This document shows positions 53,579 through 62,808 of a stretch of DNA of 64,000 nucleotides, piece after piece; the stretch's first letter is position 1, and each line of letters starts with the position of its first letter. A model generated the notes under the pieces. That model was not told where the DNA came from, made no database searches, and saw only the letters and a program-made list of their open reading frames with translations. The position numbers were made by a program, and so were the translations under genes. Origin of the DNA: CAVONB01 sp963697205 (lineage in GTDB: Bacteria > Pseudomonadota > Alphaproteobacteria > Rhizobiales > Hyphomicrobiaceae); NCBI GenBank assembly GCA_963697205.1, contig CAVONB010000008.1:186001-250000 (forward strand), read 5' to 3'.

Positions 53579-53890
53579 TCTGGCCACCCCCCGGTCGCAT
53601 CAACCCTTTCGCGATGCGTTAGAGACATATCTTGGGTCGAAAAATGGGATTCTGGCGGCAAACATCCGGGACCCGCATGTTGGTTCGGCTGGGGACGGCC
53701 ACCGCTTCCGGCGACCCAACAAGGCTCACACCAGGCCGCAGCCCAATGCGGCGCCACGCGCGTTTCACTGTCAAGGCGGCACGGCGTGGGTTATCCATCT
53801 GTCGACAGGGTTGCGCCGCCGCGCGCGGCCAGCCGTCGTGGCGCTTGTTTCAGCGCGCGCCTATCCGCCGATCGCACGATTGAGGCCGAC
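53579..53890. other. Intergenic region before the alpha/beta hydrolase
   Basis: 312 bases between two divergent genes. No gene, tRNA or clear repeat was recognised. It is less GC-rich than average, like the zinc-ribbon gene next to it, and may mark the edge of an acquired segment. Both promoters should be here. Confidence 0.45.
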
Positions 53891-54796
53891 ATGACCGAGA
53901 CCGCCACGCACGCAGCCTTCGAGGAGCGCCGCCTGACGGTGCGCGATGGCCTGCAGCTTTACGTGCGCCACTATCCAGCACCCGGCGCGACGCGGCGCGC
54001 AGCGCTCTGCCTGCCCGGCCTGACGCGCAACGCGCGCGATTTCGAAGTCCTGGCGGCCCATCTTTCGACCGGCGCTGCCGCGCGTCCCGTCTACACGCTC
54101 GATGCGCGCGGGCGCGGCGGCTCCGATCACGACCGCGATCCGACCAACTACGCGCTGCCTGTGGAGATGCAGGACGTGATCGACATGCTGATCGCCTACG
54201 ACATCGGCGGCGCGGCGCTGATCGGTACCTCGCGCGGCGGGCTGGCGACGATGCTGCTGGCCGCCGCGCAGCCGACGCTCATTGGCGCGGCCGTGTTGAA
54301 CGACATCGGGCCCGTGCTCGAATTCGCCGGCCTGCAGCGCATCGCGGGCTATGTCGGCAAGACGTCGGCGCCAGCGACGTGGGCGGAGGCCGCCGCCGCC
54401 GTCAAGCGCATCGACGGTCCGTTCTTCCCCGCCGTTCCCGAGGACAAGTGGGAGGCGATCGCGCGCCAGCGCTTCGCGCAGGCCGACGGCCGACCGGCGC
54501 CGGGCTACGATCCCAAGCTCGCGCAAACCCTGGCCCTGCCCGAGAGCGGCGAGGTGCCCACGCTGTGGCCGCAGTTCGTGGCGTTGAAGGGCGTGCCCGT
54601 GATGGTCGTGCGCGGCGAGATGTCGGATCTGTTGAGTGCTGCGACCGTTGCGCAGATGCAGGCCCGGCACGGGCGCGTCGAGGTGGTGACGGTGCCGGGG
54701 CAGGGGCATGCGCCGCTGCTCGACGATCGCCCGACACTGGACGCGATCTCGGCGTTTCTGGTCAAGGCCGACGCTGGCGCGGCCCACGGCGTGTGA
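53891..54796 (+). CDS. Alpha/beta hydrolase
   Basis: This 301-residue hydrolase has the oxyanion region CLPGLTRNARDF, the nucleophile elbow GTSRGGLA (catalytic Ser), an acidic residue in MVVRGEMSDLL, and the catalytic His in VPGQGHAPLLDD. The substrate is unknown. The start at 53891 has GAGG six bases upstream; frames extending further upstream are not supported. It ends 65 bases from the helix-hairpin-helix gene, convergently. Confidence 0.9.
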   Translation: MTETATHAAFEERRLTVRDGLQLYVRHYPAPGATRRAALCLPGLTRNARDFEVLAAHLSTGAAARPVYTLDARGRGGSDHDRDPTNYALPVEMQDVIDMLIAYDIGGAALIGTSRGGLATMLLAAAQPTLIGAAVLNDIGPVLEFAGLQRIAGYVGKTSAPATWAEAAAAVKRIDGPFFPAVPEDKWEAIARQRFAQADGRPAPGYDPKLAQTLALPESGEVPTLWPQFVALKGVPVMVVRGEMSDLLSAATVAQMQARHGRVEVVTVPGQGHAPLLDDRPTLDAISAFLVKADAGAAHGV

Positions 54797-54861
54797 GGTG
54801 CGTGCCGGCGGACGGCGACGCGGGGCGCCGGCGGGCGGTGGTCACGGCGTGACAGCGCGCC

Positions 54862-57324
54862 TCACTCCTTGGGCGGCCGGCGGCTGCTTTCCACATCGCC
54901 GCGGTCGACGCGCTCGGAGAATTGCGTGTGCCCGCCCGATGACAGGATGCGGGCCTGCTCCACCCACGCCTCGCGCTCGATGCGCCCCTTGAAGTCGAGC
55001 GCCTGGCTGACCCGGTCGATGTCGCCCACCGTCCAGGCCGCGATCTGGGCATAGCTTGTGATGCCCATCGAGTTGAGCTTCTTCTCGATCAGCACGCCGA
55101 TCCCGCGGATGCGCTTCAAGTCGTCGAACACCGGCATCCGGCGGCCGGCATCGTCCGGCGCATCGCCCCGCAACCCGGCACTGCGCACCGAGCGTAGCGA
55201 TGACAGGTCCTGCCTGAGCGGGGGCACGCGCGCGCCGGCATCGGCTGACGCAGGCGGTGTCGGCGCAGGCGCGGCAGCAACCGGCGGCGCAGCAGCAGGA
55301 GGAGGCGCCGCGGCAGGCGGCGGACGCGGTGGCACTTGTGCAGATGGCGCCGCGGAGGGAACTCGCGGCGGCACGGTGGGCACCGCAGTCCCGGGCGCGC
55401 CGGCCTGTGCAGGTTCAGCCTGTGCAGGACGAACCTGAGCCGCAGCCGCCGCTGCGGCGAGGGCCGCGGACGGACCGGAAGGCCGCGCCACGGGCGCCGG
55501 ATCGGGCCGTGCCTGTGCGGCCTGGGACGGAGGTTGCGCCTGAACGGGTGGCGGTGCGGGCGCAGGCGGCGAAGTCGGGACCGGCGGTCGTGGCAGTCGT
55601 TCCATGCCCGCCGCGATGCGTGCGGCGTCAACCGCCGCGCCGCTCGAAGCGCCAGTCACAGGCTGCGATATTGCGGGCGCCCGGGGCGGCTCGGCGGCGC
55701 GCGCTGCGGCGGGTGGCACGGCAGGCCGGGCAGGGTCCCGCGCCAGCACGCGCGCCTGCTCGATCCAGTTCTCGCGCGCGACGCGGCCTTCGTAGCCGAG
55801 CAGCCGATCGAAGCGCTGCACGTCAGCCTGCGACCAGTCCGCGATCTGGCGATAGCGCGTGACGCCCTGGACGTTCAGCAGCTTTTCCACGTCGCCGTTG
55901 ATGCCGCGGATCCTCTGCAACGCGTCGCGTCCGGCAGCAGAGGCGTCAGCAGCGGGCGCGGCGGCTTGGCCCGGGGCATTGGCGGGAGCAGCCGCGTTCG
56001 GCGGAGTCGGCGGCGCGGCCCGGGCACGTGCGGCGGCGGTCACGGCTGCGGCTGCCGCCGCTGCCGCCGATGCTGCCGCGGCAGCATCGGCTGGTCCGGC
56101 GCGTGCCGGTTGTGGCGGAGGCGACGATGCGCCGGGTCGCGGGGGTGCTGACGGCGCGGCCGCTGCGGGGGGCGGCACGGCCGGACGCGGTGCGGCGCTC
56201 GGCGCGGGTGCGCGGTTGGGCTGTACGGCGAAGGCAGCGCGCGTCGAAACGGCGGCCGGCAGCGCGACAGGGCGCGGCTCGCGTGCGACGGGTGTGCCGA
56301 ACGATGCAGTCGATGGCGCCGGCGGCGAAGAAGGCGCGGCAAGCGGCTTGCCCGTCCCCTCAAGCGCGCCCGGCTGTGCGAGCCTCGTGGCACCGTCCGC
56401 GCGTCCCGCTGCATACGACGTCTGTCCCCCGCGTGCGAGGACCTCGGCCTGCTCGATCCAGTTCTCGCGCTGTACGCGCCGCTTGTCGCCGAGATAGGCG
56501 TTGACGCGCGAGACCTCGTTGTGAGTCCAGCGCGCGATGTGCTGATAGCGGGTCACGCCGCTGGAAACGAGCGTCTTGGCGAGCGCGGCGTCGATGCCGC
56601 GAATGCGCGTCAGGTCGTCGGCGCCGGCCGGCGGCGCGGGCGCAACGGGTGTCGGCACAGCGGCAGGCGGGGCCGGTTGAGGCGGCGCTGCGGCGGGTGC
56701 CGGCGCGACAGGCTTGGCGACGGGTTGAGGTGCCGGGGGCGGCGCCGCCGGCCCCTTCGCCACCGTGGGCGGCGAGACGATGGCCGGCGCCGCCGAAGCA
56801 CCGGAATTCTGCATCGGCACACCCGGCCGTGGCTCGACGGGCCGGGCAGGCCGTGGCGGCTCGGTGGTCGCAGCGCGCGCGGCAGCTGCCGCGCCGGCAA
56901 CCGCCGCCGCAGCGGCCGAGCCCGCGACCGCAGCCGCCGTCGAAGACGTCGACGGCGGCGTCGGCGCATGTGCCGCCGTTCCCCGCGTCAAGGCGCGCTC
57001 GAACCGGTTAGCGTCTGGGATGACCGGCGCACTGCGCTGCGGTGGAGCCGCATCCGGCGTTTCGCCCGTCGTTCCCCCAGGCGTCGCGTCCTGACGGTAG
57101 TGCACGACGGCGTGGCGTGGCTGGCCCGCCCGCGTCCCATGCGCGGCGCCCTCCACGCCCACCGGACGGGGCGGTCGCGGCGTCCACATGCTGTCGCTGT
57201 GGCCGGCCGTGGCCGCCGTTCCAGCAAACAGCGTTCGCCGCACGAAGCAGGCGATGGCCGCGCCGAGGACGTAGGCCGCAAGCAGAAGCAGGGCCGACTG
57301 CACGAGGAAATAGAGGGGCGGCAT
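54862..57324 (-). CDS. Membrane-anchored protein with three helix-hairpin-helix domains
   Basis: This 820-residue protein has one N-terminal membrane segment (near residues 3-28). Three copies of an H3TH/HhH domain resembling flap-endonuclease-like COG3743 follow, at about residues 235-303, 465-530 and 730-800. Each has RIRGI, then a WT/WS helix and ENWIEQA or EAWVEQA. Between them lie long Pro/Ala-rich linkers of 100-200 residues. The domains lack obvious nuclease residues, so DNA- or protein-binding is possible. The start at 57324 follows GGGAG. It is downstream of the OmpA/BON gene and a 33-residue membrane gene. Confidence 0.85.
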   Translation of the reverse strand: MPPLYFLVQSALLLLAAYVLGAAIACFVRRTLFAGTAATAGHSDSMWTPRPPRPVGVEGAAHGTRAGQPRHAVVHYRQDATPGGTTGETPDAAPPQRSAPVIPDANRFERALTRGTAAHAPTPPSTSSTAAAVAGSAAAAAVAGAAAAARAATTEPPRPARPVEPRPGVPMQNSGASAAPAIVSPPTVAKGPAAPPPAPQPVAKPVAPAPAAAPPQPAPPAAVPTPVAPAPPAGADDLTRIRGIDAALAKTLVSSGVTRYQHIARWTHNEVSRVNAYLGDKRRVQRENWIEQAEVLARGGQTSYAAGRADGATRLAQPGALEGTGKPLAAPSSPPAPSTASFGTPVAREPRPVALPAAVSTRAAFAVQPNRAPAPSAAPRPAVPPPAAAAPSAPPRPGASSPPPQPARAGPADAAAAASAAAAAAAAVTAAARARAAPPTPPNAAAPANAPGQAAAPAADASAAGRDALQRIRGINGDVEKLLNVQGVTRYRQIADWSQADVQRFDRLLGYEGRVARENWIEQARVLARDPARPAVPPAAARAAEPPRAPAISQPVTGASSGAAVDAARIAAGMERLPRPPVPTSPPAPAPPPVQAQPPSQAAQARPDPAPVARPSGPSAALAAAAAAAQVRPAQAEPAQAGAPGTAVPTVPPRVPSAAPSAQVPPRPPPAAAPPPAAAPPVAAAPAPTPPASADAGARVPPLRQDLSSLRSVRSAGLRGDAPDDAGRRMPVFDDLKRIRGIGVLIEKKLNSMGITSYAQIAAWTVGDIDRVSQALDFKGRIEREAWVEQARILSSGGHTQFSERVDRGDVESSRRPPKE

Positions 57325-57442
57325 GCATCACTCCCGGGGCACGCGTCTCAGTTCCCGGATGCCGCAGCGGCATCCCACGTCAGTGTCGCGGCTGCGTCGG
57401 CGGGCCCACCGGCCCCACGTGTTCGCAACCACCGGTCGCCGT

Positions 57443-57513
57443 GTGTTCCGCTTCCGACACGTTGCCCCCGTTGCCGGGCGCTTGCGATCAAGTGTCGGAA
57501 CCATGAGGAACAC
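57443..57513. repeat. Nested inverted repeat upstream of the HhH gene
   Basis: GTGTTCC (57443) and TTCCGACAC (57452-57460) face GTGTCGGAA (57492-57500) and GGAACAC (57507-57513), giving a two-part stem with an asymmetric bulge. It may be a mobile repeat or a regulatory leader hairpin. Confidence 0.5.
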
Positions 57514-57603
57514 TGGCAACCCATAAGTCCAGCCTAACGTCTCCACCTGACGCTCGGTCACGGGATCAGCCGCGACTAGCGAGCAGGTGTCAGATACGCG
57601 GCA

Positions 57604-57705
57604 TTAGTCCTGCTGGGCGCGCCCGCAGGAAACCCAGCCCACGAACAGGCCGATGACGAACGCGATGATGAGGTAGGTCATCAACTGATAGGCGAGATAG
57701 TCCAT
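57604..57705 (-). CDS. 33-residue single-pass membrane protein
   Basis: A short frame starts ATG 57705 with GGAGG five bases upstream and stops at 57604 (TAA). The product begins MDYLAYQLMTYLIIAFVIG and ends SCGRAQQD, one hydrophobic helix with a C-terminal Cys-Gly-Arg. It lies 30 bases after the OmpA/BON gene and 279 bases before the HhH gene, all on one strand. Its strong RBS and position argue that it is real. No family is known. Confidence 0.7.
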   Translation of the reverse strand: MDYLAYQLMTYLIIAFVIGLFVGWVSCGRAQQD

Positions 57706-57735
57706 CTCATCCTCCATTGGAGACGGCGCGGCGCG

Positions 57736-60141
57736 CTATTGCGGCACGCGCACGTTGAATTCGATCCGGCGGTTCTTGGCGCGATTTTCGGCCGTGTCGT
57801 TGGGCGCGACGGGTTGGCTCTCGCCGTAGCCGACTGCCGATAGACGCGACTCCGCGACACCGGCGGACCGGAGCCGATCCAGCACGGCGCGCGCACGCCG
57901 TTCCGACAGGTTCTGGTTGCGCTCTTCTGTGCCTTCCGCATCCGTGTGGCCTTCGATCTCCACGCGCAGCTCCGGACATTGGTTGGCCGCCCGCGCGAGT
58001 GCGTTGATCGTCGCCTGACTGCGCCGGTCGAGGTCCGCGCTGGCGCGCTGGAACAGGATCGTCCCGGCATTGGCCGCTGCGCGAATTGCGGACTGGCAGC
58101 GCTCGGCTTCCGCCCTCTGGCGTGCCTGCGCCGCCGCCGCCTCGCGGCGCTTGCGCTCGGCTTCTGCCTCTGCGGTCCTGCGAGCCTCCTCGGCACGACG
58201 GCGCGCGTCGTCCTCGGCGCGGCGCCGGGCATCCTCCTCCGCCCGCGCCTGCGCTTCTGCTTCCGCGCGCCGGCGCTCGGCTTCCGCCTCCGCGCGCCGC
58301 CGCGCGTCTGCTTCGGCCCGCGCCCGCGCCTCCGCCTCCTCGCGCCGACGCCGCTCTTCGGCAGAGGTGTCGGCGCCAGCAGACGTCACGCGGATCACGT
58401 CGCGGCCCCGATAGCCGTTGGTCAGCGATCGGGCGAGTTGGGCGCGCACGTCCTCGGCGATCGCGCGCGCGCCGGCTTCGCCCGCAATCGTCAACTCCTG
58501 GCCGTCGATGCGCGCACTGCCCGCTGCCAGACCGGACAACAATTCCAGGCCACGCACGGCGACACGGCGCCAGTTGCGCCCCGCCCCGCCTGCGATCACC
58601 GTGCGGTCCTCGATGCGCAGGCCCGGATAGAATCGCGCAGCGGCCGCAGCCACCTCGCTCTTGGTCTGGGTGTCAGGCACCCAGCCCTCCAGCACCAGGC
58701 GATCGCCATCGCGCGTGGCGCTCCATTTCAAGTTGGGCTCAGGCGGCTCGCGATAAACGACGCGGCTTTGGCTTTCGCAGGCGTCGCCGCCCGCGCGCCG
58801 GATCTCCTCGCCGATCGTGCGATAGAGCCCTTCGTCGGACGTCGTCCCGCCGACCTCGAAGCGCCGGTCGCTCAGCGACAGCGTTCCCCCGCCGATGCGC
58901 CCGATGGCGGCAAGCCCGGCCTGCAAGCACGTCTGCCACGCGCTGGGAGCACCGTTCGCGATCTTCATGCGGTTGTCGATCCGCCGTCCGGGAAAGCGCG
59001 CTTTTACCGTCTCGTCGAGCGCCACGCGGGCCTGCTCGCTCGGCGCGAAGCCGTCGAGTACGATCGTGTCGCTGGCCGCGTCGATCGAGGACGTGTACGG
59101 GCTGACCGTCGGCACGGCCACGCTGCGATAGCGGATGTTGTCGGTCAGCCGGATGCCATCGGGCAAGCCGGCGCGCAGGGCATCCTTCACGCTCTTGGCG
59201 ATGACGTCGGTATCGGCCAGGCCCGACATCGTCAGTTGCGACCCACGCATATCCGCGGTGCCTTCCACGAGCCGGGCAAGCTGTGCCAGCGCCAGCCGCG
59301 TCACGACGTCGTAGCGGGCCGGCGCGCCGTCCGCGATCTCCATCTGGTCGACGATCGCCGCACGCGGGAACGCCTCCTTCGCCGTCGAGAACACCTGCTG
59401 GCGCAATTGCGCGTTCGGCACGTGGCCCGAAAGGCGCAGGTTGCCGGCCTCCCGGGCCGCGGCCCAGGTGTATGGATTGACCGTCGGCGGCGACACCTTG
59501 TCGAGCTTCAGCTTCATGCCTTTCGGCACGTTGCTGGACAGCGCTGCCTTGACGGCCTTGTAGGCGGCGAAGGTGTCGGCCATGCCGGACACGGACAGGT
59601 TCGTGCCTTCAAGGTCGACGTGGCCGGACTTGAGCTGGGCAAGCTGCGTCAGCGCGAAATTGACGCCGCCGAGCCAGGTGTCGCGGTCCGGCGCGCCGCG
59701 CGCGATGCGCATGCGGTCCTGCACTGTGCGGCCGGGCAGGTTGGCCTTGGCGATCCCGAGGATAGTGCTGCGTACACCGTAGTTGGGCACGTATCCCGAG
59801 AGCTGCAGCGTCTTGCCGTCGCCGAGCGTGGCATTCCAGGTGTAGTTGGCCACTTTCTCGACCAGCTCGGAGCGGTCGTCGACCGTGCGCACGCCCCATG
59901 CGCCGCGAACGAGCGCCAGTGCCTTGTCGGGATCGTCCTCGTCGGGTGCGCGCCCCGACAGGATCGCGCGGCGTGCGTCGAAACTCGTTTGCGCCCAGGT
60001 CAGGCCAGCCTTGCTCAAGGCCTGGTCCGCGCGCGCCTTCAGATCCGCTTCGATACGCCCGCGCTCCGTGATGAGAGCAACGAACAACAGCATTGCCAGC
60101 GGGATCAGACCCCAAAGCCAGCGCAACGGATTGCATCTCAT
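57736..60141 (-). CDS. Giant OmpA-family protein with BON-like domains and coiled coil
   Basis: This 801-residue protein has an N-terminal membrane helix (residues 6-25). Several BON-like modules (about residues 40-560) with repeated LSGYVPN, LSGHVPN and LEGWVPD turns follow. An Arg/Glu/Ala-rich coiled coil (about 590-685) and a C-terminal OmpA-like peptidoglycan-binding domain (about 690-800) with ILFQRASADLDRRS and HTDAEGTEERNQNLSERRA complete it. It probably spans the periplasm and binds the wall. The layout recalls mycobacterial BON/OmpA proteins. A small membrane gene and an HhH gene follow. Confidence 0.9.
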   Translation of the reverse strand: MRCNPLRWLWGLIPLAMLLFVALITERGRIEADLKARADQALSKAGLTWAQTSFDARRAILSGRAPDEDDPDKALALVRGAWGVRTVDDRSELVEKVANYTWNATLGDGKTLQLSGYVPNYGVRSTILGIAKANLPGRTVQDRMRIARGAPDRDTWLGGVNFALTQLAQLKSGHVDLEGTNLSVSGMADTFAAYKAVKAALSSNVPKGMKLKLDKVSPPTVNPYTWAAAREAGNLRLSGHVPNAQLRQQVFSTAKEAFPRAAIVDQMEIADGAPARYDVVTRLALAQLARLVEGTADMRGSQLTMSGLADTDVIAKSVKDALRAGLPDGIRLTDNIRYRSVAVPTVSPYTSSIDAASDTIVLDGFAPSEQARVALDETVKARFPGRRIDNRMKIANGAPSAWQTCLQAGLAAIGRIGGGTLSLSDRRFEVGGTTSDEGLYRTIGEEIRRAGGDACESQSRVVYREPPEPNLKWSATRDGDRLVLEGWVPDTQTKSEVAAAAARFYPGLRIEDRTVIAGGAGRNWRRVAVRGLELLSGLAAGSARIDGQELTIAGEAGARAIAEDVRAQLARSLTNGYRGRDVIRVTSAGADTSAEERRRREEAEARARAEADARRRAEAEAERRRAEAEAQARAEEDARRRAEDDARRRAEEARRTAEAEAERKRREAAAAQARQRAEAERCQSAIRAAANAGTILFQRASADLDRRSQATINALARAANQCPELRVEIEGHTDAEGTEERNQNLSERRARAVLDRLRSAGVAESRLSAVGYGESQPVAPNDTAENRAKNRRIEFNVRVPQ

Positions 60142-60428
60142 CTGACGTTACTCCCACACCCTTGCCGGCGTCCGCGCGGCGTTGCCGGCGTGACATCGGT
60201 TCACGTCTTGTGCAGGCCCCCCAGCGGCCGCAAGGCCCCGCTCGAAAGCGGCGGCTCCCATCGCCGCGCACTATAGACAAGGGGTCGGACTATTCCAAGC
60301 GGGCGCAAGCGCTCACGGCCGCGCGTTACGACGCAAGGCGCAGGCCCGTTCGCGTCGGCAACACCTGCGGGCCCGAACCGGCGGTCTGCGCCGCTGCTGG
60401 ATCGAGAAACACCTTCTCCCGGCACCCG

Positions 60429-61610
60429 TTAATCGGCGTCCGGCGGATCTGCAGGGAATACCAGCATGCGCGAGGCGTCGAAGTCGACGGATACGTCCAT
60501 GCCGCGCGCCCAGCCCTCGCTTTCGCGCGCACGCACGATCAGTGCCCGCTCCAGGCCCTGCACGGCGACCTCGACCCGGCCGACGTCGCCGAGGAATTTG
60601 ACGTGCTGCACGCGACCGGGCAGTCCCGTGCCCGGCGGGGACAGTCGCACGCCACGCTGGCGGATGCATAAGATCACGGCATCGCCCTGAGCAAAGCCCG
60701 GCGTCGGAATGTTGCCCATCGGCGTGGCGACATGCCCGTTGTGCACCGTGCACGCCAGTTCGTTGATCTCCGAGAACAGCCGCGCCACGAACAGATCGGC
60801 CGGCGCGTGATAGAGGTCCTCTGCCTTGCCGACCTGCACCAGGCGGCCGCCGCGCATGACCGCGATGCGGTCGCCCAGCCGCATGGCCTCCTCGGGGTGA
60901 TGCGTGACGATCAGGCAGGTCGCCCGCGCCTCACGCAACAGTGCGATCGTCTCTTCCTGCATGGTCTCGCGCAATTGCACGTCGAGGCCCGAAAACGGCT
61001 CGTCCATCAGCACAACGGCCGGCCGTGGCACGATCGCGCGCGCCAGCGCCACCCGCTGTTGCTGGCCCCCGGACAGCACGTGGGGATAGGCATCGCCGTA
61101 GCGCTCCAGCCCGACCCGCTGCAGCGCCGTCAGCGCCTCCCGCCGCGCCACTTGCCGTGGCAGCGTCTTCAACCCGAACGCCACGTTGTCGAGGACGGTG
61201 AGGTGAGGGAACAACGCGAAGTCCTGGAACATCAGGCCGACGCCGCGGCTCTCCGGCGGCACGAAGCGGCTGGGTCCGGCCACTTCCTGGTCGTTGATCA
61301 GAACCCGGCCCGAGGAGGGCTTTTCCACCCCGCAGGCAATGCGCAACAACGTGGTCTTGCCACAGCCGGAAGGACCGAGCAGGCACACCACCTCGCCGGG
61401 CGCGATGTCCAGGCTGAAACCCGCCAGCGCGAAGCTGTCGCCATAGCGCCGCTCGACATCATCGAAAGTAAGGCGCGCAGCGAAGGCAGCCGCCACCCGC
61501 CCGCGCGGCGCAGGGCCAGGCTTGCCTTCGATGGCGGCCGGCGCCATCGCTTGTGCGGCGTCCGCCTCGGCGGGCGCGGTCCGGTCCTGCCGATTGCGCG
61601 TAACACTCAC
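60429..61610 (-). CDS. ABC transporter ATP-binding protein, Fe(III)-type (FbpC/AfuC-like)
   Basis: This 393-residue ATPase has an N-terminal 40-residue Pro/Ala-rich extension, Walker A GPSGCGKTT, the Q-loop MFQDFALFPHLTV, signature LSGGQQQR, Walker B VVLMDEPFSGLD and the switch His in VTHHPEE. The C-terminal TOBE-like regulatory domain has CIRQRGVRL. It resembles FbpC/AfuC iron transport ATPases. No permease or binding protein is adjacent. GTG at 61610 has AAGG upstream; TTG at 61619 is also possible. Confidence 0.85.
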   Translation of the reverse strand: MSVTRNRQDRTAPAEADAAQAMAPAAIEGKPGPAPRGRVAAAFAARLTFDDVERRYGDSFALAGFSLDIAPGEVVCLLGPSGCGKTTLLRIACGVEKPSSGRVLINDQEVAGPSRFVPPESRGVGLMFQDFALFPHLTVLDNVAFGLKTLPRQVARREALTALQRVGLERYGDAYPHVLSGGQQQRVALARAIVPRPAVVLMDEPFSGLDVQLRETMQEETIALLREARATCLIVTHHPEEAMRLGDRIAVMRGGRLVQVGKAEDLYHAPADLFVARLFSEINELACTVHNGHVATPMGNIPTPGFAQGDAVILCIRQRGVRLSPPGTGLPGRVQHVKFLGDVGRVEVAVQGLERALIVRARESEGWARGMDVSVDFDASRMLVFPADPPDAD

Positions 61611-61701
61611 GTTGCTCAACCTTTCGCGATCCCAAGGCGTTCGCGCTCATCCCCACGCTTCAATCCTGCCACGGGCGGCAGCACTTGTGCATTGACGCGG
61701 C

Positions 61702-62745
61702 TCAGGCCCCTCGATCCGACTCCTCGTCGGCCGGGTCGCTGGCCGCCACATCAGAGCTGTCCGTCTCCGCTTGCGTCTCGGCGGGCTCGTCCTCGCCATC
61801 CTCCAGCGAAAGTTCGCTCTGCGCGTCCTCGTCTTGGTCTTCCAGCGGCAACTCGTCGGGCATCAAGGCGGCCACGTCGCTAGGCTCGGGCACGGCGAAG
61901 TCGGGCGGCAGGTTGTCGCCCAGCAGCCCCGCCCCGCGCAATTCCGCCAGCCCCGGCAGGTCCTTGACGGTGTCGAGACCGAAGTGCGCGAGGAACTCGT
62001 CGGTCGTGCCGTACGTGATCGGCTTGCCCGGCGCCCGGCGGCGGCCGCGCGGCCGCACCCAGCCGGTCTCCATCAGCACGTCGAGCGTCCCCTTGGATGT
62101 GGCAACGCCGCGGATGGCCTCGATCTCCGCGCGCGTGACCGGCTGGTGATAGGCAATGATGGAAAGCGTCTCGAGCGCGGCCTTCGACAACCGCCGCTCT
62201 TCCGCGGCATGTTTTTCCAGAAGGTAGGACAGATCGTCAGCGGTGCGGAACGACCACTTTCCGGCCACGCGCACCAGCGACACGCCGCGCCCGGCATAGC
62301 TCTCCTGGAGCGCGGCGAGGACGGCGGCGACCTCGGTCCCCTCTGGCAGATGCGAGGCGAGGCGTGCCTCTGCCACCGGCTCCGAGGAGGCGAAGATCAT
62401 GGCTTCAGTCACCCGCATGGCGTGGCGCAGCTGTTCGGGATCGAGCGAATGCGACGGCTCGGCATCCGCGGCTTCTTCAGGCTGAGGCTCAGCGGCCGGC
62501 GGCGCGCCGTGGGCTTGAGCCTTGGGCGCCCCGTCAGCATGCGCGCCTTGCCCATCCTTGCTGCCCGCGTCGGCCTCCGGCGTTTCGCTGTTCTGCTCGG
62601 CCGACAAGGCGTCGTGCAGCGCCCGCAACCGCGCCACGGCGCCAGCGGCGTCGTGCCCCTTGGGATCGCGCTCGGAAGACCTGTCGTCCACGTTCTCGTC
62701 CTCGGACGCCGCCTTGGGCTCGGGCTTGGGCTCTGGATGACCCAT
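61702..62745 (-). CDS. scpB: Segregation and condensation protein B
   Basis: This 347-residue ScpB protein joins ScpA and SMC in chromosome condensation. The core at about residues 108-270 has tandem winged helices: AMIFASSEPVAEARLASHL, RVAGKWSFRTADDL, LSIIAYHQPVTRAEIE and YGTTDEFLAHFGLD. Long acidic, low-complexity N- and C-terminal extensions make it larger than in firmicutes, as is common in alphaproteobacteria. It lies 63 bases downstream of scpA. Confidence 0.95.
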   Translation of the reverse strand: MGHPEPKPEPKAASEDENVDDRSSERDPKGHDAAGAVARLRALHDALSAEQNSETPEADAGSKDGQGAHADGAPKAQAHGAPPAAEPQPEEAADAEPSHSLDPEQLRHAMRVTEAMIFASSEPVAEARLASHLPEGTEVAAVLAALQESYAGRGVSLVRVAGKWSFRTADDLSYLLEKHAAEERRLSKAALETLSIIAYHQPVTRAEIEAIRGVATSKGTLDVLMETGWVRPRGRRRAPGKPITYGTTDEFLAHFGLDTVKDLPGLAELRGAGLLGDNLPPDFAVPEPSDVAALMPDELPLEDQDEDAQSELSLEDGEDEPAETQAETDSSDVAASDPADEESDRGA

Positions 62746-62808
62746 ATCAGCTGTCTACCCCCGATATGGCGAAAGGGTGGGGACCACGTTCGCCCGTTGC
62801 AAGTCCTT

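Noticed and set aside
57946..60276. A 776-residue plus-strand open frame opposite the OmpA/BON gene
   Set aside because: Antisense shadow in GC-rich sequence. The minus strand has BON and OmpA domains.
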